In this document: positions 54,795 to 63,663 of the stretch, piece by piece
Layout: each line of letters starts with the position of its first letter
How positions within the stretch are numbered: the first letter of the stretch is position 1
Source: Bacillota bacterium
Lineage (GTDB): Bacteria > Bacillota > Sulfobacillia > Sulfobacillales > Sulfobacillaceae
Assembly (NCBI GenBank): GCA_021821465.1
Contig: JAKACM010000014.1
Location: 1 to 64,000, forward strand
Direction: 5' to 3'
Length of the DNA stretch: 64,000 bases
The notes under the pieces: generated by a model
Database searches by the model: none
What the model saw: the letters and a program-made list of their open reading frames with translations, nothing else
What the model was told of the DNA's origin: nothing
Translations under genes and position numbers: made by a program

Positions 54795-55368
54795 TAGAAG
54801 GATACTCCAGCATTAAGATTATGGGTAGAGACGAGACGTCTTGCGGCTGCTCTGTGCTCCGCCAAGTCATTAACTCCCACAACAAGTCCGTATCTCTTTC
54901 CGGATTGTCCGTGCTGGGAATACTGAGGATAAGCGTCATCTGATCGTCCTCGTTTTCTGCGGTGATTCTGAGAGGCAAGGCGTTGCAACCGGTTTTGGCC
55001 CACAGATGTTGGGCTTGTCGCGCAATCTCTTCGATGACACGAGGCAGGCGCGGATGGTCCTCAAACCATTGCGACACAACTGAGCGGGATTCCGAATCGA
55101 TGGTATACAACTGGTGAGGGCTCTTCATCGATATCCCTTCTTTCTCTCCAGGCATCCTTAATGCATTATGATATGCGACAATGGTGCGATTTGACATGTG
55201 ACGAATCATCTCAAGCCAGTAAGCCACTGGACCATTCGCCAGCTTCTCGGAATTGGGTGATCCTGTGCTTAGTATGGCTCCAGACTCCGGAAACGATACC
55301 GTTTCGGTCGTTTGTGTCATCCACACCACCGCGGTGTTATTCTCAGAATTAAGAGTCTGCTGCGGCAT
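54781..55368 (-). CDS. Hypothetical protein in HEPN operon
   Basis: A 195-residue protein of no recognised family. The first half is low-complexity; the second has DDQMTLILSIP and DLLWELMTWRS stretches. The ATG 55368 follows AGGAGGAC; upstream codons are not needed. It overlaps the first gene by 20 bases and the HEPN gene by 14, so the three are translated together. Confidence 0.6.
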   Translation of the reverse strand: MPQQTLNSENNTAVVWMTQTTETVSFPESGAILSTGSPNSEKLANGPVAYWLEMIRHMSNRTIVAYHNALRMPGEKEGISMKSPHQLYTIDSESRSVVSQWFEDHPRLPRVIEEIARQAQHLWAKTGCNALPLRITAENEDDQMTLILSIPSTDNPERDTDLLWELMTWRSTEQPQDVSSLPIILMLEYPSNAEV

Positions 55369-55828
55369 GATTCGAGTCCTCCTGGGGCAAAATACGTACC
55401 GGGATCTCTTGCGAAGCAACGCGCTCGCCATCAATAGTGACCGTGAGGCGATAGTGACCTTGAACCGGTAGCCGGACATTTTGAATGTTGGCACCCACAA
55501 TAGCATTGGCTTCTTCCGGAGGAAGCGGGGGACTGTGGGGCGGGGGTGAGGTCATCTTCAAGGAGACCGGCGGGGCCTGAAATACCACCTCGCCCTCGGG
55601 TGAGGTGAGGGTCCACGCTAATGCCGGCGGGGTGTCCCGAAACAAGTCAAGTCCCCGAATACCGATGACTACAGAGAAACTAAATTCCGTAGGAACCTGA
55701 CGAGGGCGCAACAATAGCGTCGGGCCCAGAATAGCCATGGGATTAGGGCTGCTCAAAATAGCCGAATTATTATTAGAGGGCAAAGAAATGGCTTGCATGC
55801 ACGGAACAATAAAGGCCACCTCGAACAT
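55349..55828 (-). CDS. DUF6941-like protein
   Basis: A 159-residue protein with a beta-rich layout: FSFSVVIGIRGLDLF, ALAWTLTSPEGEVVF and the closing HYRLTVTIDGERVASQEIPV. This resembles the DUF6941 family, whose role is unknown. GAGGGA precedes the ATG. It leads the HEPN operon; a candidate promoter lies at 55875-55902. Confidence 0.6.
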   Translation of the reverse strand: MFEVAFIVPCMQAISLPSNNNSAILSSPNPMAILGPTLLLRPRQVPTEFSFSVVIGIRGLDLFRDTPPALAWTLTSPEGEVVFQAPPVSLKMTSPPPHSPPLPPEEANAIVGANIQNVRLPVQGHYRLTVTIDGERVASQEIPVRILPQEDSNHAAADS

Positions 55829-56045
55829 AATAATCCCTCATTTCGATGTATCATCCAGGACGATCAACACCTTAATTGTATAGATAGTATAACTGAAGGC
55901 AAAAGCCTGCGGTAACCTTTTCGTTGAGTTTTCCCCCAAATTTTTTGGGTAAGAACATTAGTCACGATATGATGAAACAAACCCTCATCACGAAATCCCC
56001 CGCTTGCCGGATCTCGGAATGTCTACTTGTTCTTTGATGGTGAAT
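55829..56045. promoter_or_regulatory. Promoter region of the HEPN operon
   Basis: On the reverse strand TTGCCT (55897-55902) and TACAAT (55875-55880) have a 16-base spacer and would drive the operon. The remaining bases hold the end of the third XRE gene's transcript. Confidence 0.45.
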
Positions 56046-56942
56046 TTACATTTCCTGGTGTTGTGACAGATCCGATACAATCGCCACGACGTGTTCTTGC
56101 TGCTCTCTGGACAGCGACTCCCAAACCGTAGCAATGCGGGACAAACGCTGAGCCGCCGTTTCGATCCCAGCTGCCTCGCGCATGGCTTGGGCGACATTCA
56201 TGGCGACGGCAAAATATTTGGCGTCGTCGAACCCTTCGGGATTCTTGGTGTAGCTTAGACGGTAGGCGTCCAGTAATTGATCCCAAGCGGCCTTTTCATC
56301 CATTTTCTGGGCGCTGGCGATCACAGCTTCACCTGTTACTACAGCCAGTCCGGGGACCAAGTAAAAGGCTGTCGCACTGTCGCCGGCAGCGGCATCCAAG
56401 AGGGCCCACCACCAAGCACCGTCGAGCTTGCCGAGATTGCGTGCCGGAGTGGCTTGGAATGCGGTCGGAGGGGCAGGAAGCGGGGGGACCACTCCCTCAG
56501 ACTCTATGATTCGCCAAGCTACGACCGATCCCAAAGCCGGGATGGCAGGCCAACGCTCTTGCCATCGCTTTACGACAGATTCGTAATCTCGTTCGGCGGA
56601 TTTGCGAACGAGGCGGATGAAAGCCCCGGCCCGCAGGTTCCACCATGGTGCTTGGGGGAGGCGATCCGTAATTAATCCGCCGATCTGGCTGAGAGTTGAT
56701 CCTCTGACGGCAGCGATGATGGCTAACGGCCAGGGCCGGATGCCGAGTACGCGGGCAATGGCGTGGAGTTTTGCGGCTGAGGGCCGGGGAAATCGGCCGC
56801 TTTCCAAGGAAGCCCAACTGGTGGCCGGAAATCCGGCGGCAATGGACGCTTTTTGGACGCTGTAGTCGGACGTTTCAATACGCGTGAGACGCACAAAGGA
56901 TGCAAAACTGGGATAGTCATGGACTCGAATGGCGCTAGGCAT
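56046..56942 (-). CDS. XRE-family regulator, third copy
   Basis: About 298 residues with a helix-turn-helix near residues 27-60 (SVQKASIAAGFPATSWASLE). The rest is Ala- and Trp-rich. ATG 56942 is preferred; ATG 56951 sits one base from the G-run. It lies divergent from the gene at 57320 with a 378-base spacer, matching the other two modules in part. Confidence 0.75.
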   Translation of the reverse strand: MPSAIRVHDYPSFASFVRLTRIETSDYSVQKASIAAGFPATSWASLESGRFPRPSAAKLHAIARVLGIRPWPLAIIAAVRGSTLSQIGGLITDRLPQAPWWNLRAGAFIRLVRKSAERDYESVVKRWQERWPAIPALGSVVAWRIIESEGVVPPLPAPPTAFQATPARNLGKLDGAWWWALLDAAAGDSATAFYLVPGLAVVTGEAVIASAQKMDEKAAWDQLLDAYRLSYTKNPEGFDDAKYFAVAMNVAQAMREAAGIETAAQRLSRIATVWESLSREQQEHVVAIVSDLSQHQEM

Positions 56943-57319
56943 GGTAACCATTCCCCCCTCTCAATTTCTAGTGAATCTCTATGAGCCCATCATAGCATGT
57001 TGACTGTTAATGCAACAGAGGCAACGATAAAATACCCAGTAACATTCCTATAAATTATTAATTAAGATGTATATGTATAAAAAACTTTCATGAATAGGTG
57101 GAAGAAAATATAGGGATTCTCTATATCTTCATGGTATAATGTTCTTAGAACAGGACCTTGAAAACTTAGAGCTGCGATCAAATCGTAAATCCTTGCCGGC
57201 CGGCCATCGTGTCGATGTCGGAGGTGATCGGAGTATACATACGAAGCTGAGGTAGGGCTTCGGTGTCGGTGGGGTAACCACTGTAACCACTGTAACCACC
57301 AAACGGGGGACACTAAAAC
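56943..57319. other. Divergent control region
   Basis: A TATAAT at 57135-57140 lies in AT-rich DNA without a clear -35. A GTAACCACY unit repeats three times in tandem at 57274-57300, just before the next gene. The leader has a GAAGC/GCTTC hairpin. It lacks the GGGGATG/CATCCCC pairing of leaders A and B. Confidence 0.5.
57274..57300. repeat. Three 9-bp tandem repeats
   Basis: GTAACCACT, GTAACCACT and GTAACCACC lie in tandem twenty bases before the gene at 57320. They may be binding sites. Confidence 0.6.
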
Positions 57320-57655
57320 ATGCGCATGTCCACGTTGCGGGAATTGGTACAAAATTACCGAAAAGTCGGGACAACAGACAAAATTCAAATCATTTTGAAA
57401 GTGTGGCAAAGCGATGGCATCGACGGGATAGAAACGCTGGCGTTTCTAGTACACGAACCCGTGGATCAATTGGCCGCGCGGGCGGCAATCAGTGCGAAGG
57501 TGGCCCGGGGACGAGCCCGGCGGGATCAGGCCGAAAAACGGCGTGGGCGGCAGCCCGTCCCCAAAGGGTTTCGCCGACAGGTGCGAGATGAAGCCACCCG
57601 AGCTGGGCACGGCCGGGGGTTCCTTCCGAAGCGTCGTTGGGATCCGTTGCATTAA
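57320..57655 (+). CDS. Small basic protein
   Basis: A 111-residue protein with an acidic-neutral N-terminal half and a strongly basic C-terminal half (RGRARRDQAEKRRGRQPV, RRQVRDEATRAGHGRGF), suggesting nucleic-acid binding. No family is recognised. ATG 57320 or 57326 both follow GGGGGA. Confidence 0.6.
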   Translation: MRMSTLRELVQNYRKVGTTDKIQIILKVWQSDGIDGIETLAFLVHEPVDQLAARAAISAKVARGRARRDQAEKRRGRQPVPKGFRRQVRDEATRAGHGRGFLPKRRWDPLH

Positions 57656-57668
57656 TTAGGAGACATTA

Positions 57669-57697
57669 CCCTGGCTTTCGAGCCGGGGTTTTTTTAT
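57669..57697 (+). terminator. Intrinsic terminator
   Basis: CCCTGGCT and AGCCGGGG form an 8-bp stem with one T-G pair and a TTCG loop, followed by a T run. Confidence 0.85.
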
Positions 57698-57736
57698 TTA
57701 TGTCTTTATGGCTTGCAAGCCGGAAAGGGGATTAAT

Positions 57737-58762
57737 ATGTCAAATCAAGATGAGATGTATTTTCCTACGGACTTTAGCGCAGCAGAGCTCGATCAGCTGA
57801 GCCGGAACGATGCCGTCGGTATTGTGATCGGCGAATTGGAACGGATTGCCAGTCGTCCCGCGAGCGAAAATGCGGCGAATCTGAGTCTGCTGGCCGCATC
57901 GCCGGTGGTGAAAAAAGCGGCGGTGACCGGCGCGTGGCTGCGGGAAATGTGCGCTACGCTACGCCACCAGGCTGAGAAAAAAGCCCGCGAACAAGCGATT
58001 GTGGCCGTCAGCCAAAACGGCACGCTGTCCGTGTCCAACCAATTATGGGCGAAGCAAGCGATAGGTGCACAGTATGCGCTGCCGGAGGGAATTATGTTCG
58101 AGGAATACGGCGAGGGGTACCGGTTTACGGATGTTGTCTTTGGCCCAATTGGGCCGGCGATTTATCCCACTGAAGAAATGGAAAATGGTACCATTCGATT
58201 CCGGGGGTGGGATCGATGGGGTCGAATTGTCGAAAATTTGACGTTGTCTTTCGCGAATTTGACGAAACCGACCAAATGCGACACCAAACTGCAACACAGC
58301 GGATGCCGGATGGATGCACCGGGACTGTGGTGTGCGCTGGTGAATGAAATCCTGGCAGCGAACGATCTCCGGGTTCCGGATCCTGAGCCAACCGAAACCG
58401 AAGAAGAAGAGAGGGAACGGATCCGTGACGCATTAAAACGATCGGATTGGTTCTTGAATCGAGATCAATGTCCATGCACCGATCCAACCCAATTTGAACG
58501 CGAGTTCGGCAAACTTGAACTGGCGGTCAAGCGCAGATGGGTAGAAAACGGTTGGTTATTACGAGGGGATGACAAGCACTTCACTCAAACCCAGCGTCGT
58601 GGGCGGGTTCGACGGGTGTATGTGTTTGCTCCTGAAATCGTTGCGCCGCCACCAGAGCAAGAACGAAGCGACGTCCAGGCCGGCTTAGATGCCCTCACCG
58701 AAGCGGAGTCGGAGGTAATTCACGATCTGAACGGGAAGTCACATGCTCCCCTGCCGAATTGA
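57737..58762 (+). CDS. Hypothetical protein
   Basis: A 341-residue protein with an N-terminal helical region and a central beta-rich region with three Cys (KPTKCDTKLQHSGCRMDAP). An acidic stretch (EPTETEEEERERI) follows. No family is recognised. ATG 57737 follows AAAGGGG. It is followed by a terminator, so it is probably a single transcript. Confidence 0.65.
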   Translation: MSNQDEMYFPTDFSAAELDQLSRNDAVGIVIGELERIASRPASENAANLSLLAASPVVKKAAVTGAWLREMCATLRHQAEKKAREQAIVAVSQNGTLSVSNQLWAKQAIGAQYALPEGIMFEEYGEGYRFTDVVFGPIGPAIYPTEEMENGTIRFRGWDRWGRIVENLTLSFANLTKPTKCDTKLQHSGCRMDAPGLWCALVNEILAANDLRVPDPEPTETEEEERERIRDALKRSDWFLNRDQCPCTDPTQFEREFGKLELAVKRRWVENGWLLRGDDKHFTQTQRRGRVRRVYVFAPEIVAPPPEQERSDVQAGLDALTEAESEVIHDLNGKSHAPLPN

Positions 58763-58776
58763 AAATGTAGCTGTCG

Positions 58777-58811
58777 ATGCCCCGGACAAAACGGCCGGGG
58801 CTGTCTTTATT
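58777..58811 (+). terminator. Intrinsic terminator
   Basis: GCCCCGG and CCGGGGC form a 7-bp stem followed by TGTCTTTATTCTTT. Confidence 0.75.
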
Positions 58812-58832
58812 CTTTATGGGAGGTATTAGCAC

Positions 58833-59333
58833 ATGATTAACACAGAAATCCCCGCAATCACCGAAGCTGAATGGGAACAGTTGGCGGACGCATGGCCGCC
58901 GGTGGTCGAACGCGAAGATGGATCGTTGTTGGTAATTGCCGGCATTTGGAGCAATGGGCATCGATCTTATGCTTACGCCAGCGCGGAAATTGCACAGAAA
59001 TGGCCAGAAGAGGCAGCAGGGATGGGTTTGGTTAAAATAATCGATCGCGCCCGCGGCAAAGATGTCGAGGATTATCGCCGGGATGCCGACACTGACTTTG
59101 ACGGTAACGGCTATCATCTTTCAGGGAAAACGAGCCGCATCAGCGTTTTGTGGATTCCATCAAGCGTGCCGATCCGGGTAAAGATCGGCTCTACGTATCA
59201 TTCTTCGCAGGGGACTCCGCGCGGACAGTCGACTGTGCATTTTTATGGTGGTGCCAGGACCGCAGCAGCTTACCGCACGAAAAGCCAAACGTTTCAGCGG
59301 GATCATGAGGATGAATACGAACCTGGGGAATGA
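58833..59333 (+). CDS. Hypothetical protein
   Basis: A 166-residue protein with ITEAEWEQLADAWPPV at the start and a Ser/Thr-rich end. No family. GGGAGG precedes the ATG by ten bases. Confidence 0.6.
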   Translation: MINTEIPAITEAEWEQLADAWPPVVEREDGSLLVIAGIWSNGHRSYAYASAEIAQKWPEEAAGMGLVKIIDRARGKDVEDYRRDADTDFDGNGYHLSGKTSRISVLWIPSSVPIRVKIGSTYHSSQGTPRGQSTVHFYGGARTAAAYRTKSQTFQRDHEDEYEPGE

Positions 59334-59386
59334 GCGCTATGCGCTCGCCCCCTTTCTTTCCTTACTATATAGGAGGTGCTACAAAA

Positions 59387-59605
59387 ATGACAATGACGGA
59401 ACTCGAACAATTAATGCCGCAGGTGGATGTGCGTGTGAACCAATTAGCTCGCACCCCATTTTGGAACGAGGAACTAAACGATCCCGATCAATATGCCGAC
59501 ACCAGTTTTGAAATCGAATGTGTCGCACTGAGCCAGATCGCGCAAATCGACATCAATACCGCATACTCTCTTTTGTGCCAATACTACGAAAACGAAACGT
59601 TATGA
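59387..59605 (+). CDS. Small hypothetical protein
   Basis: A 72-residue acidic protein (ELEQLMPQVDVRVNQLA at the start). ATG 59387 follows TAGGAGGTG. No family. It is followed by the terminator inside the repeat array. Confidence 0.6.
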   Translation: MTMTELEQLMPQVDVRVNQLARTPFWNEELNDPDQYADTSFEIECVALSQIAQIDINTAYSLLCQYYENETL

Positions 59606-59618
59606 ATTTGCCCGCAAA

Positions 59619-60046
59619 CCCGGAACATTTCCCGGAAGCCTCAAAGCCAAGCGTCATGCGGCTTTGAGGTCATTTTTATCGGGTCGAACTGGAACATTTC
59701 CCGGAAGAGTACTGCCGGTGACGGCAAAATGACCCATCTTCCGGCAAATGTTCCGGGAAGACAACCTCAAAAAGGCCTTAAAGTCGTGCGCCGTAAGCCC
59801 TGAGGCATTCCGGCAATTGTTCCGGGAATGATGCAGAATTCCGGCAAAAATTCCGGAGTCTGAAAGCCACTCGGCGGGCGGGTTTGAGGGCAAAAAAGTC
59901 GCCCAATTCCGGCAAAAATTCCGGAATTGGCCTTTTTAGCGAGTAAATTCATCGAATTCCGGAGAAATTGCCGGAATTCCGCCGCAAAAATGGCCGCTAA
60001 ACCTTATGCCGTGGGGGTTTGTCCCTCCGGAATTTTTGCCGGAATT
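59619..60046. repeat. Eight-copy CCGG-pair repeat array
   Basis: Eight repeats each consist of two CCGG-centred hexamers (TTCCGG type) spaced 12 bases apart, starting near 59620, 59689, 59739, 59808, 59839, 59907, 59957 and 60025. The start-to-start distances are 69, 50, 69, 31, 68, 50, 68. The orientations are two reverse, four forward, two reverse. Inverted repeats lie between members of some pairs. The unit is too short and too symmetric for CRISPR. It may be a centromere, iteron cluster or regulatory array. Confidence 0.7.
59639..59669 (+). terminator. Terminator-like hairpin inside the array
   Basis: CCTCAAAGCC (59639-59648) pairs perfectly with GGCTTTGAGG (59660-59669), followed by TCATTTTTA. 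It ends the 58833-59605 transcript. Confidence 0.7.
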
Positions 60047-60169
60047 CATGGCCTCGACGACGATTAGAACCCCATTCCCCCCGACCGTCTCGTGCCTCGA
60101 CCGTCTCCCCCCTTTCCCCGTAGACCGGGGAACGGGCGTGGACTCATGAAATCTAAGGAGGTCAGTACC

Positions 60170-60601
60170 ATGCGTCATCACACCCCCAAGCCGTCTCCCC
60201 CGCGCCGGAACAAATTGCCGGCAGCGCTCACGGCATGGCTCAACCACACCATTTATCCGCACCTCACCCACGTCCAAATCTTCGGTCAATTACCGGGCTA
60301 TACGGATCGCGACGGAGACTTTTACGCCGATTGTCCGGTGTGCCATCGCCCCGGAGTTTTCTATGGCTTTAAAGGCCGCCATGTGGGCCAATGTAAATCC
60401 TGTATGCGGATCATCGGTTGGTTCGGTTTTGTTCGGTTCCGATATGACGGGGATGAGGACAGGGCTATTGCCTCCCTTGCTGAGTTAGCGGGGGTCACCA
60501 TCGGACCAGACGGGCAGCCTCTGGGTCTGGAAACCCTAGGTGATGGCGATATTCTTGGCCTGTTCACTTTGCCGCTTAGCCTCGATGATCCCCCACCTTA
60601 A
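60170..60601 (+). CDS. CHC2-like zinc-finger protein
   Basis: A 143-residue protein with four cysteines at 55, 58, 75 and 78 (CPVC and CKSC) in a primase-like zinc-ribbon layout: GDFYADCPVCHRPGVFY, CKSCMRIIGWFGFVRF. Primase zinc fingers recognise DNA, but the catalytic primase domain is absent, so its role is unknown. AAGGAGG precedes the ATG. Confidence 0.65.
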   Translation: MRHHTPKPSPPRRNKLPAALTAWLNHTIYPHLTHVQIFGQLPGYTDRDGDFYADCPVCHRPGVFYGFKGRHVGQCKSCMRIIGWFGFVRFRYDGDEDRAIASLAELAGVTIGPDGQPLGLETLGDGDILGLFTLPLSLDDPPP

Positions 60602-60838
60602 AAACTACACACACAGGATAAGGGGAAAGTTATACACACACGCGGCAGTGCCGCGTGGAAAACCTTTAAGCCGGGCGGTTTATAGGCATGTCACCGAGTT
60701 CCCACACTCTATATAGAGGTGTCATTTCCCAGCCAAAAGTGGGAAGATATATTGCCAAGAATTCGCACAACCACGCCACATTTGCGTGTTCCCACACCTG
60801 TTCCCCTGTTCCCACACCAAAGAAAGGAGCATCCAATT
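60602..60838. other. Upstream region of the mobilisation genes, possible oriT
   Basis: A 17-bp palindrome ACGCGGC-AGT-GCCGCGT lies at 60640-60656. The TTCCCACAC motif repeats three times before the RHH gene. Such features occur at transfer origins, but no nick site can be shown. Confidence 0.4.
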
Positions 60839-61285
60839 ATGCCAAACAATGCCAACGAACGTCATGTCGGCCACAAGGTGCAATTATGGGTGCCGGACGC
60901 CTTGTATGCGGCTTTGAAAGCGCGAGCCGTGCGCCATGATACCTCCCTCGCGGAAGAACTGCGCAAGGCCGCCAGCGCCGGACTGGACCCGTTAAATGGT
61001 CTGGACACCATCCAGGACATGCTGATCGACTTGCGCCAATTCGAAAAGCTGCACCTCGAACCGTTGGCTTATATCGCCGCCATGGATTCCGCGTTTAACG
61101 CCGAAAACTGGCAACAGCAAACATGGATCGTGCATGAACGGCAACACAACGGGGACAAGGAGAAAGCCGCGAAACCCTACCAAGAATACCAGCGGATGCT
61201 GCGGGAACGCGCGGCGAAACGCCTGCAACGGAAGTTGCGAGATATTGATGAAGCAGAATGCGACACGGAAGGAGAAACCTCATGA
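60839..61285 (+). CDS. Ribbon-helix-helix mobilisation accessory protein (MobC-like)
   Basis: A 148-residue protein with an RHH-type start (GHKVQLWVPDALYAALKARA) and a helical C-terminus. RHH proteins commonly bind oriT near relaxases. AAAGGAG precedes the ATG. The stop overlaps the next ATG. Confidence 0.65.
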   Translation: MPNNANERHVGHKVQLWVPDALYAALKARAVRHDTSLAEELRKAASAGLDPLNGLDTIQDMLIDLRQFEKLHLEPLAYIAAMDSAFNAENWQQQTWIVHERQHNGDKEKAAKPYQEYQRMLRERAAKRLQRKLRDIDEAECDTEGETS

Positions 61286-61776
61286 AAACCGACGCCACCT
61301 ATTTGCTCAATTGGCCGCAAAGCATGGCCCAAGCTGTCAGCACCCTCGCCCAAACCCGGGGGCAGTCTGTGGCGGACTATATTCGCCAAGCCATCCAGCG
61401 CCAACTAATTTGGGATGGGGCGCAAATGGATTACAACGCCCTACGGCAAGCTATTGAGCACGCCACCGAAAAAACGACCGTGGCAGCCAATTTTGCCGCC
61501 ATTCACAGTCAAGCCGTGTTGATTCTGTTGAAAGAATGGATGAAAGCCCAGATCATGCGGACGGAAGGCTTGCCCGAAAACTTGGCTCGACAACGCATCC
61601 AATTGGCTGTCGAAGACGCGCTGGCCGAATCTCTTCGGACTTTTGAAGATCCGCGGGTTCGGCAGCAATATGCCTGGGTGGAACGGCCGGAGAGTGCAGA
61701 CGATTTGCCGGATTGGCTGACGGAGGATGAGGCCGGCGATGTTTATGACGATCTCACCAACGGCGACGGTTCGTAA
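61282..61776 (+). CDS. Ribbon-helix-helix protein
   Basis: A 164-residue protein with the RHH pattern LNWPQSMAQAVSTLAQTRGQ (in parts) at the N-terminus and an acidic tail. It overlaps the MobC-like gene as ATGA. It may bind oriT or regulate the operon. Confidence 0.65.
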   Translation: MKTDATYLLNWPQSMAQAVSTLAQTRGQSVADYIRQAIQRQLIWDGAQMDYNALRQAIEHATEKTTVAANFAAIHSQAVLILLKEWMKAQIMRTEGLPENLARQRIQLAVEDALAESLRTFEDPRVRQQYAWVERPESADDLPDWLTEDEAGDVYDDLTNGDGS

Positions 61777-61817
61777 TTCTTGTCCCCTTCAAGGGGAGAG
61801 AGAAAGGCGGTGACACC

Positions 61818-63632
61818 ATGCCCCAAAAACCGTTCATTATGCGGGTGCATTTTTATCTGCCGGGGGGAGAAAGTCTCCACAGTTTGCAGTCGGGAGCCCA
61901 TCATGTGGCCTATATGGGTTCTCGTGAGAAAGATGAACTCTTGGTGGATAGTCCGGAAGAAACACCAAACCGGGATACGCTGCAAAGCGCCGCCATTCAC
62001 GTGCAATATGCGGGAGAACGGGAAGGCTCTTTGGCTTTGGGCTACTTCGGCAATCTGGCCGACCGGCCTCAAGTTGCACAACAATCTATCTTACAGGCCC
62101 AAGGCCCGGTTTGGCGTATTATTGCCAGTGTTGGTGAAGAAGACGCCATCGCCATGGGCGGAGGACTGTTCACCAAAGCCGGTTGGGACCAAGCTTCTCA
62201 GCCGGTCGTCACCAAAATGATTACCGAATTAGGCTTGGATCCCGCAAAAGTCCAATGGATTGCGGCGGTCCACCGGCATCAACACCATGAGAATAATCCG
62301 CATGTCCACCTGCTCTTGTGGGAACAGGGGGAGCCCAGCCGCAAAACCGGAGAATGGACGAAACAGGAACTGCGAGCCATTAAACAGGCAGCCGTTTCCC
62401 AATTGTACCAACCGGAACGGGCGCAACTGGGACAAGCAAAAACCACAGTCCGGGCTGAGATTCGCGAGACCGTCCAAACCTTAGTGACCCGAGGCAACAC
62501 ACAGCAAGGTTTCCAACAGGCCCTCAGCCAACGCCTGCAAGCCCTGGGCCAAATGCTGCCGGGGAAAGGCCGGTTGGCCTATGCGTATATGCCCGAAGAG
62601 GTAAAGGCTCAGGTCGCAGACACGATTCGGTGGCTATGGACTCAGGATCCGACTCTGAAAATGCTGCATGACCGGTATTTGGCCGCGGCGGAAAAGATGA
62701 CGACGTTCTACTGGCATGTGGATGAAGACAAGTCGCAAGATGCCAAAGGCCGAGAAGCGGCCCTCGCCACAGCGCGGCAGAATGCCGAGAGGGATCTGAT
62801 CCAACGGCTTGCCGGTCCCGTCTTGAAAGCTGCGCATACGGAAGCCTGGCGCGCCCAATGGCAGACGGAGCATGAGGCCATTCATAGAGTGTTGTCGGAT
62901 GACAGGATTCGCCAGGTTATGCAGGGGAAATTGTCCTTAGCAGAATTGGTGGCGTCAACGCCGGCCTTGCTGAAAATGCGGCAGGAAGCGGCATTCCGGA
63001 TCTTTGAGCCTTTCTCGGAGCCTTCCCCTCCGAGTCGGTTTGCTGGGACGATCTATCATCCGCCGGAACCGTTATCGTCCCGGTTGACGTTCTCCTTTTC
63101 CCGGACGGAGCGGTTAGATCCATCGCGATCCGGGGTATCATCGGGATTACAGGCTACGACGTGGACGCCCGGATCTTCTCCATCCGTCAGGAGATTTTCC
63201 GTGGACAGTCTGAACCCGCGGTTTCCGCTGACGGCTCCGAATACGGTACTGCCCGCTACGCTGTGGACCCCGCCCCCGAAAACTTGGACGTTTTTATTGC
63301 CGAAAGTCACCAGGTCGGCGCAATCCCGAGCCAGTGATCACATCTTAGCGACCCCCTTTGATCCGGCGGCCTTCGCAAAGCGTCAGGACCAGGCCACAGA
63401 TCGCTTTATGCAACGGCTCGACAAACATGTGCGAAATTTGGCTTGGGAACGCGGTTTGATGTCTTCCCGCCACGCTCTCACCCCCAATCTGCATGCGGCG
63501 TTGATGCGCGCGATGCATCAAGCCGAACGGGATGCCCATCGGACAGCTACGTGGTTAGCGGAGAGTCAATATCAGCGCCAGCAGGCCGAAATGGCGATAG
63601 CCCGGAACACCGGCCAAGACATTGCTTTGTAG
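61818..63632 (+). CDS. MobP-type relaxase
   Basis: A 604-residue relaxase. Tyr32 is the candidate nicking residue, and HRHQHHENNPHVH at residues 152-164 is the histidine motif III that binds the metal. The C-terminal part includes helical domains. It would nick oriT to start conjugal transfer of the element. The ATG 61818 is followed by a short N-terminal extension. Confidence 0.85.
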   Translation: MPQKPFIMRVHFYLPGGESLHSLQSGAHHVAYMGSREKDELLVDSPEETPNRDTLQSAAIHVQYAGEREGSLALGYFGNLADRPQVAQQSILQAQGPVWRIIASVGEEDAIAMGGGLFTKAGWDQASQPVVTKMITELGLDPAKVQWIAAVHRHQHHENNPHVHLLLWEQGEPSRKTGEWTKQELRAIKQAAVSQLYQPERAQLGQAKTTVRAEIRETVQTLVTRGNTQQGFQQALSQRLQALGQMLPGKGRLAYAYMPEEVKAQVADTIRWLWTQDPTLKMLHDRYLAAAEKMTTFYWHVDEDKSQDAKGREAALATARQNAERDLIQRLAGPVLKAAHTEAWRAQWQTEHEAIHRVLSDDRIRQVMQGKLSLAELVASTPALLKMRQEAAFRIFEPFSEPSPPSRFAGTIYHPPEPLSSRLTFSFSRTERLDPSRSGVSSGLQATTWTPGSSPSVRRFSVDSLNPRFPLTAPNTVLPATLWTPPPKTWTFLLPKVTRSAQSRASDHILATPFDPAAFAKRQDQATDRFMQRLDKHVRNLAWERGLMSSRHALTPNLHAALMRAMHQAERDAHRTATWLAESQYQRQQAEMAIARNTGQDIAL

Positions 63633-63663
63633 CCCTGTCTATATATAAAGGAAGTGAAATCTC

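Noticed and set aside
59619-60046. CRISPR array
   Set aside because: Repeats are short (about 18-23 bases), occur in both orientations, contain internal direct hexamers and lack uniform unique spacers.
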